The notes under the pieces: model-generated | Seen by the model: only the letters and a program-made list of their open reading frames with translations | Database searches by the model: none | Told to the model about the DNA's origin: nothing | Shown here: in pieces, positions 59,030 through 64,000 of the stretch | Layout of the letters: each line of letters starts with the position of its first letter | Position numbering within the stretch: position 1 is the stretch's first letter | Position numbers and translations under genes: made by a program | Source of the DNA: Ophiura sarsii | Lineage: Eukaryota > Echinodermata > Ophiuroidea > Amphilepidida > Ophiuridae | DNA: 64,000 nt | Reading direction: 5' to 3' | Assembly: GCA_035610835.1 (NCBI GenBank) | Contig: CM069442.1 | Span: forward strand, 3,273,353-3,337,352

Positions 59030-59198
59030 GAGTCCAGCCGGGGGCGTTGTTACTTTTTGCATTTAATGCAGATCGACAAATCACAGTAAAAATATAATAT
59101 TGACAAAATCACAGACCACTTACACAAAAATCGCATCTGCGCATGCTCCTGTCGTGATCGAAATCTACCACACAAGCAATGGGCGAGTTTTATAAGTG
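58598..59198. mobile_element. 601 bp insertion carrying a tRNA-Asn gene
   Basis: The insertion is defined by comparison with the uninterrupted LINE tail near 38890 and is flanked on both sides by AGTCAC, a 6 bp target duplication. The ends (CACTACCAAAACCC and, on the other strand, CACTTATAAAACTCGCCC) are only weakly inverted-repeat-like. Apart from the tRNA at 58973-59046 I see no coding content. The inserted class is unknown. Confidence 0.65.
58973..59046 (+). tRNA. tRNA-Asn (GTT)
   Basis: The 74-base segment has the A box TGGCGCAATTGG, the B box GGTTCGAGTCC, an anticodon arm TTCGG-CTGTTAA-CCGAA with anticodon GTT (59007-59009) and a five-base variable region. The sequence follows the conserved eukaryotic tRNA-Asn pattern. 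The acceptor stem has an A-C at its first pair and a T-G wobble, and the T stem has one G-G mismatch. It may therefore be a slightly decayed copy. No clear T4 terminator lies immediately after it, but TTTTT occurs 10 bases downstream. It would decode AAC and AAT codons. Confidence 0.8.
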
Positions 59199-59221
59199 AG
59201 TCACTGAAGCATATTATTACC

Positions 59222-59321
59222 NNNNNNNNNNNNNNNNNNNNNNNNNNNNNNNNNNNNNNNNNNNNNNNNNNNNNNNNNNNNNNNNNNNNNNNNNNNNNNN
59301 NNNNNNNNNNNNNNNNNNNNN
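59222..59321. other. Assembly gap, 100 N
   Basis: Exactly 100 N, the usual placeholder for a scaffold gap of unknown size. It cuts the 3' tail of the LINE copy and the left end of the next element. Confidence 0.98.
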
Positions 59322-59482
59322 ACAGTGTTATTTTTCACACTTGCAGTTGTTAAAATGACACTACATGGTGTTGATATAACACCAAAAATTTAACACCGGT
59401 ACACTGGTGTTAATTTTTTTTTTTGGTGTGGACCTCTCACAACACCAATGGTGTTATTTTTAACACCGGTGTTTTTGCAGTG
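59322..59482. mobile_element. GGTGTTA-rich TIR element, right part
   Basis: AACACC/GGTGTT words alternate in orientation, and the right end, on the other strand, is CACTGCAAAAACACCGGTGT. It is built like the GGTGTC elements at 32340 and 54204 but with a different core word. The left end is lost in the gap. Confidence 0.6.
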
Positions 59483-59925
59483 CACTTTCACAGTAGGACA
59501 CCTCTCACTCACCCAGACTTAGACAATCATCTACTAAACACACACACACACCAAGTTGGCTAATAATTACAGTGCTGTAATTAATCAGGTTATTTACGAT
59601 GTCAAATTTACAGCATTTTTTTTTTTGCAGTGTGGTGATAGCACTCATCGACAGTGACTATTTTAGTGATGATTTATGTGGCAGAGCTCTACCCTACACA
59701 CCAGATACACACCACTTTCACAGTAGGACACCTCTCACTCATCCAGACTTAGACAATCATCTACTAAACACACACACACACCAAGTTGGCTAATAATTAC
59801 AGTGCTGTAATTAATCAGGTTATTTACGATGTCAAATTTACAGCATTCTGAAGCTGTACAATAAGTGAAATTTGTGGAATTATGGATTGGCTGTGTATGT
59901 GCTATTAGGGGATCGTTTATATTGG
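59483..59925 (+). repeat. Repeat F, two overlapping direct copies
   Basis: The block from CACTTTCACAGTAGGACACC to GATGTCAAATTTACAGCATT occurs at about 59484-59618 and again at about 59713-59846. The second copy is part of a longer unit (about 59637-59925) starting AGCACTCATCGACAGTGACT. An inverted copy lies at 62455-62735 within the L1-like element. No coding content was recognised, and the short frame here is incidental. Confidence 0.75.
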
Positions 59926-59932
59926 ATGCAGA

Positions 59933-60283
59933 TTAAAGGTATATGACCCGATCACATTTTCGTAACAGAGAATTATTTCAAACATACGGAGATTTTCATA
60001 TCATGAAAGCTCGTATTTTTCTCATCATCATACTGAAATTTGACGGCCTAAATCGGTATAATTACGGAGAAATCGATGAAATAACGTCGAATTACCGCGA
60101 ATGGTGGTAACCACCGATATAGTTTGTGTACTACTCAACGGGTACAGTTCACGGCATCTTGTGCGTCTAAAATAAGAACCATTAGAGTTATGCAACTCAA
60201 ACTTTGGAACACGACTTTTTGAAGGATGACCTTTCATGTAGAATAGAAAACTTCAAGTTGAAAATCGGGTCATCTACCTTTAA
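59933..60283. mobile_element. TTAA-flanked MITE, family A copy 2
   Basis: The inverted counterpart of 5875-6238, with TTAA at both edges. The left terminal repeat reads AGGTATATGACCCGATCACA. Its right TTAA is shared with the edge of the next element, so it seems to have inserted into the terminal ACATTAAGTGG of family B copy 2, with loss of the outer few bases of that element. Confidence 0.8.
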
Positions 60284-61493
60284 GTGGTGTTGACAATTTT
60301 AAATGTTTAAAAATTTACTTCAGAATTCAAGATGAACATTAAAAATGGCCATTACTGTTGTTTCTACTAGCAAAAACACAGTAAAACTTGATTAAAACAA
60401 TATCATTGCTATTTATTGAAAAACGCCCTCTATGCAAATATGGTTCGCGTTATGTATCACGCGTACTGCAGGGGGATACTGTCGGGCGTAAAATCGACGT
60501 TTTCTTGTACATCATAGAGGGCTGATTTTTCTTAATCCTTCTAGGTGTAAGTTCATACACTCTCAGAAAAAAAGGTGCGACTTAGAACCTTAAAAGGTTC
60601 TTCAGCTTGTCCTCTATTTAGAACCCTCGAGGGTTCCCCCTGAGAACCATTTTTTAATGGTTCTTACCCCCAAGAAAGGTTCTTAAAAGAACCTTAAATG
60701 GTTCTTCAGATTTGTCCTCTATTTAGAACCCTCATGGTTCATTGAGGAACCATTCATGTAGGGTTCTTCAAAGAGCCCCTAAGAAAGGGTTCTAAATAGA
60801 ACCTTAAATGGTTCTTCAGATTTGTCCTCTATTTAGAACCCTCATGGTTCTATCAAGAACCCTCTGAAGTTCTTGAAAGAACCTAAAAAGGTTCTTCAGT
60901 TTTGGCATGTATGCCGAACCCTTAAGGTTCTATTAAATGATGAACAAACTGACTGTGAATCTGACTAGATATTATTTACAAAATACAGAATCAATGGTGT
61001 TAAATTAATAAAAGTCAGCAAGTCAAAGTCTTAAGTCATTGATTATACTTGGTTATAATCATATCAATAAAGAAATAAAGTAGAAAGTAAATATTTGTAA
61101 TTTTTTACACAGTACACCGTTTATTAACAGGGTTACAAAACAATTATTACATTGCGAACTCATTTATCAAGATGTACGTATGCAAATTTGCGATGTCTAC
61201 CAATAACCCCATTTTCCCCAAATAAGGGTTCTTTCTGGAACCATCTCACTACTAGAACCTTTTTGCGGTGTTAAAGAACCCCTAACAAACCTTTTTAGAA
61301 CCTTTAAAGGTTCTTTAGAGAAACATGGTTCTTAAACATGGTTCTGCCAAGAACCATTTGCCATTTCAAGAACCCCCGCTAGAACCCTTTTTTCTTAGAG
61401 TGTACATGTAATACAATTATAAAAATATACTAATCCCAGTTTTTATCATAATTGAGGGCGCATCCTCCAACACATCTCTTAGTGCCCCTTTAA
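60280..61493. mobile_element. TTAA-flanked MITE, family B copy 2, interrupted
   Basis: The outer parts (60284-60557 and 61403-61493) together match the reverse complement of 4475-4858. They are separated by the insertion at 60558-61402. The right edge TTAA at 61490-61493 abuts the L1-like RT sequence. Confidence 0.8.
60558..61402. mobile_element. AGGTTCT-rich TIR element nested in a MITE
   Basis: The ends are CACTCTCAGAAAAAAAGG and, on the other strand, CACTCTAAGAAAAAAGGG. The intact family B copy at 4475 gives the empty site TTCATACATG, which shows a duplicated TA on both sides here. The interior holds many AAGGTTCTT and AAGAACC words in both orientations, with a 110 bp internal repeat (60691 and 60801). 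No protein is encoded. Confidence 0.85.
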
Positions 61494-63711
61494 TGCGCCT
61501 TTAGCAGTCAGATTGCAACAAGTTATTGGCAAACTAATTAATGCAGAACAGACTGGTTATGTAAAGGGCGCTCGCTTTATAGGGCAAAACGTACGTCTAA
61601 TTGAAGATGTAATAGATTGTTGTACACAAAATAAACAAAATGGAGCTATTCTGTTTGTTGATTTTAAAAAGGCTTTTGATGCGCTAGAAATTCCATTTTT
61701 AGATAAATGTTTATCGAAAATGGGTTTCGGGATACAATTTAAAAAATGGATATCAACTTTATATACCAAGATAAATAGCTGTTATCTGTAAATATCAAGC
61801 AAGATCAGAGAGTAAAAAGGTATTAAAGTGGGAAATGATTTAGAAGTAAAAATTTTGCAAATGGCTGACGATACAACTGTGATGGTAGAAGATGAAACTT
61901 CAGTTGTTAATGTATTTGACACAATTTATAAATTTAGTGATGTATCTGGGATAACTGTTTTAACAATGATATTAAACAGGTTTATGGTTGGGACCAAACA
62001 ATCCAATTTTGAACCAAAAGGTAATGATAAAGTGGTCGAAAGAACCAGTGAAAAGTTTAGGAATACACTTTGGAAAAGATTAAAAAAACAAGTTGACGAT
62101 TTAAATTGGAAACCAAAGATTGTAAAATTTGAAAAGACTTTAAGCCGCTGGAAAGCGATAAAACTAACATATTATGGAAAAATCAGTATTATAAAAACAA
62201 TTGGCATCTCACAGATACTGTACAATGCATTGTGCATCACCTGATTACGTTATTAAGACGTTAATATAATTCTGTATACATTTTTGTGGGTCGGTAAGGA
62301 AAAAGTAAAGCGACGCACTACAACACAATGTATGGATAATGGAGGTCTACAAATGACTGATATTGAATGTCAGATAGATGCTCTAAGAATCTAATGGGTA
62401 TCACGAATGTTAGATACAAATAATATGGGTATCACGAATGTTAGATGGTGCTGTTCATAATAGCACATACACAGCCAGTCCAGAGTTCCACAAATTTCAC
62501 TTATGGTACAGCTTCAGAGTGCTATAAATTTGACATCGTAAATAACCTGATTAATTATATCCCAACTTGGTGTGTGTGTTTAGTAGATGATTTTTTATCT
62601 TGATCAGTGTTGCTTGAATCAAAACTTCTCTAAGTTCTATCAGTGTCCTACTGTGCAGGGGTGTGTACAGCAGAGTTCTGCCACATAAATCATCCCTAAA
62701 ACTAGTACTGTCGATGAGTGCTATTAATTCCTTATAGCACTGCAGCTACGCTGCCTCGTGCACTGCAGCTACGCTTCCTCGTGCTATAAGTCATACAAAT
62801 GGATAAATGCTGGTATTATACACGTCCATGTTATTGTAACTGAAGACAGGTTTATTAATTTGACTGAACTGTCAAGAAAAGTAAAATGTCCAACAAATAT
62901 ATTTAAGCTGCACACGCTTATGTCTGCAATTCCAAAAGAAATGGAAACACGAAGTAAAAAAGAACAATTAGTGTTCACAAGAGAAACAAAGTTGTACATT
63001 TTTTAATGTTAAGAATAAGGTCAAACACATTAGCATTTTACAGACTAAAGATATATATAAAATGTTAAATACTCACTCAGAGGATGCCTCTTGTATACAA
63101 TATCGGGGAAAATATAAATAGTAATGATTGGAGTAAAATATTTCTTTTCAAAATAGAAACAGAATAAGTTAACAAGATAGGCCATTTTTAATATAATCTC
63201 ATGAACTGGAACATCCGTAATTCTAAATTATTTGCTGTAAAAGGTATTTAGGCCTATGTAAATGGCAACTAAGTGTCTCGGACACATGTAATGTACTAAG
63301 AAAGTTGTTAGATAATTATGACCACTTTTTTGTAAAATGCATTTATAACAACAATTTCTGGATTAAATTTTCCAAATATATACGATTCTTGATGAAGGAA
63401 TACGATTTTGATATATCTTTGGAAAAAATCATATGCGGCTGGAACATCCGTAATTCTAAATTTAATTTTACAAATATGTTAATTGAACTAGCATCTTATG
63501 CCGTATACAAATCAAGAATAATCTATTATGATACAAATAAATCAACACCTATTTCAATTCTGTTTATGTCGGAAATTAAGAAGATTGACGAAATTATTAC
63601 ATTTTCGAAAAGAAAGGTAAAAATAGAACAGCAAGATTTAGAACATTGCAAAATATACTGGAATATATATAAAATAAATGATATTTTATTCTTGAAAATT
63701 ATATGTTAAAA
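61494..63711 (+). pseudogene. Decayed L1/Tx1-like ORF2
   Basis: The remnant starts within the RT domain: LQQVIGKLINAEQTGYVKG, then ILFVDFKKAFDALE with the first catalytic Asp (about 61660-61690). Palm sequence is deleted near 61795, and MADDTTVMVEDE (about 61861) preserves the second catalytic pair. The frame continues with KLTYYGKISIIKTIGISQIL, shifts, and resumes as FVWVGKEKVKRR and GGLQMTDIE (62280-62370), all typical of L1-type ORF2. After an inserted repeat F copy the C-terminal part follows (GIIHVHVI, ELSRKVKCP, SAIPKEME), and finally a Cys/His cluster CKWQLSVSDTC with YDHFFVKC before 63360. The last stop is at 63709. Stops, shifts and deletions show it is dead. The endonuclease part is absent. 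Confidence 0.8.
62455..62735 (-). repeat. Repeat F, inverted copy inside the L1-like remnant
   Basis: The reverse complement matches 59637-59925 with indels (landmarks GATGATTTATGTGGCAGA, AATCATCTACTAAACACACA and GGCTGTGTATGTGCTATTA). It interrupts the ORF2 remnant between GGLQMTDIE and the C-terminal block. Confidence 0.75.
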
Positions 63712-64000
63712 TCAATTTTTCTTCACAGCATTTATCACATTGTACTAATATTATAAATAAACGCTGAGCAGCAAAAAATGGTGGAGAATCATTAACACTC
63801 TCTCTGGCAGAACAGCTCGATCTGAGATCCCAGTGATTGATCATCAAAACGTTACCCACATCACAGCAAGGGACAAGGCAGAAGCTTTTTTGTCAGACAT
63901 TTGCAGAAAAATGCAGACTCCAAGGTGCTAAAGACCAGGCTCCAAATGTTCATCCTTCAACAAACAAATCTTTTGACAAGATAGTCTTCAAACCCAAGGA
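63712..64000 (+). pseudogene. LINE fragment, endonuclease-RT linker region, runs off the window
   Basis: From about 63772 the plus strand encodes WWRIINTLSGRTARSEIP, then HITARDKAEAFLSDICRKMQ. After a stop and frame shift near 63930 it continues as APNVHPSTNKSFDKIVFKPK. The W..I..L.G...S.IP and KAE.F patterns are typical of the region just before the RT of jockey/RTE-like LINEs. It continues beyond the right edge. The first 40 bases here are AT-rich spacer. Confidence 0.6.

Larger units (their letters stand above)
58211..59221 (+). pseudogene. Second copy of the 38 kb LINE, 3' end, interrupted
   Basis: The stretch 58211-58525 aligns with 38490-38787 and keeps SGHLWNNLSPSI but has frame-breaking indels. 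The 3' untranslated part with AAAAGCAGTGCAAGTCAC follows to 58597. The tail resumes at 59199 with AGTCACTGAAGCATATTA. In the 38 kb copy these two parts are contiguous, which shows that 58598-59198 was inserted later. The copy ends at the N gap. Confidence 0.8.

Overview
This is a repeat-dominated window from an animal nuclear genome. Evidence for that includes an intron-split sulfotransferase gene with GT/AG boundaries, a eukaryotic-type tRNA-Asn with internal A and B boxes, many non-LTR retrotransposon reverse transcriptase (RT) remnants, miniature inverted-repeat elements and a 100-N scaffold gap. The frequent palindrome TAGGCCTA and the mix of CR1/L2-like and L1/Tx1-like LINEs fit a marine invertebrate, perhaps a deuterostome such as an echinoderm, hemichordate or lancelet. 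That placement is a guess and no species can be named from what is seen.

Left part (1-10.7 kb): a CpG-rich cryptic repeat (1-845), then the first two coding exons of a cytosolic sulfotransferase gene on the minus strand (exon 1 at 5468-5630, exon 2 at 1239-1474; the rest lies beyond the left edge). Its 4 kb intron and upstream flank carry several inverted-repeat elements. A 5'-truncated CR1-like LINE with an 866-codon uninterrupted endonuclease/RT frame lies at 7606-10206, minus strand.

Centre-left (10.7-30.07 kb): one 19.4 kb satellite of roughly 480 copies of a 40 bp monomer, with nested higher-order duplications. It is stop-poor in all three minus-strand frames, which creates dozens of long overlapping reading frames with the same 40-residue repeat. 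They begin at GTG, not ATG, and are best read as a consequence of monomer composition rather than as genes.

Centre-right (30-50.1 kb): a 1.9 kb long-inverted-repeat element, GGTGTC-rich TIR elements, three decayed RT fragments (38.1, 39.6 and 42.7 kb, one split by a hAT-like element with an 8 bp target duplication), fold-back elements and a six-unit tandem array of a GC-rich retroposon-like unit (44.4-50.1 kb) whose units begin with a strong hairpin.

Right part (50-64 kb): poly-C/poly-G tracts, further fold-back and TA-flanked elements, a tRNA-Asn gene inside a 601 bp insertion into an old LINE tail, the N gap, a readable stack of nested insertions (59.9-61.5 kb), a decayed L1/Tx1-like ORF2 and the beginning of another LINE.

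Only the sulfotransferase and possibly the tRNA look like host genes. I found no gene cluster that forms a new enzymatic or defence system. The most unusual structures are the satellite, the tRNA-bearing insertion, the hairpin-headed tandem array and a dispersed CTTCCGTCG motif.
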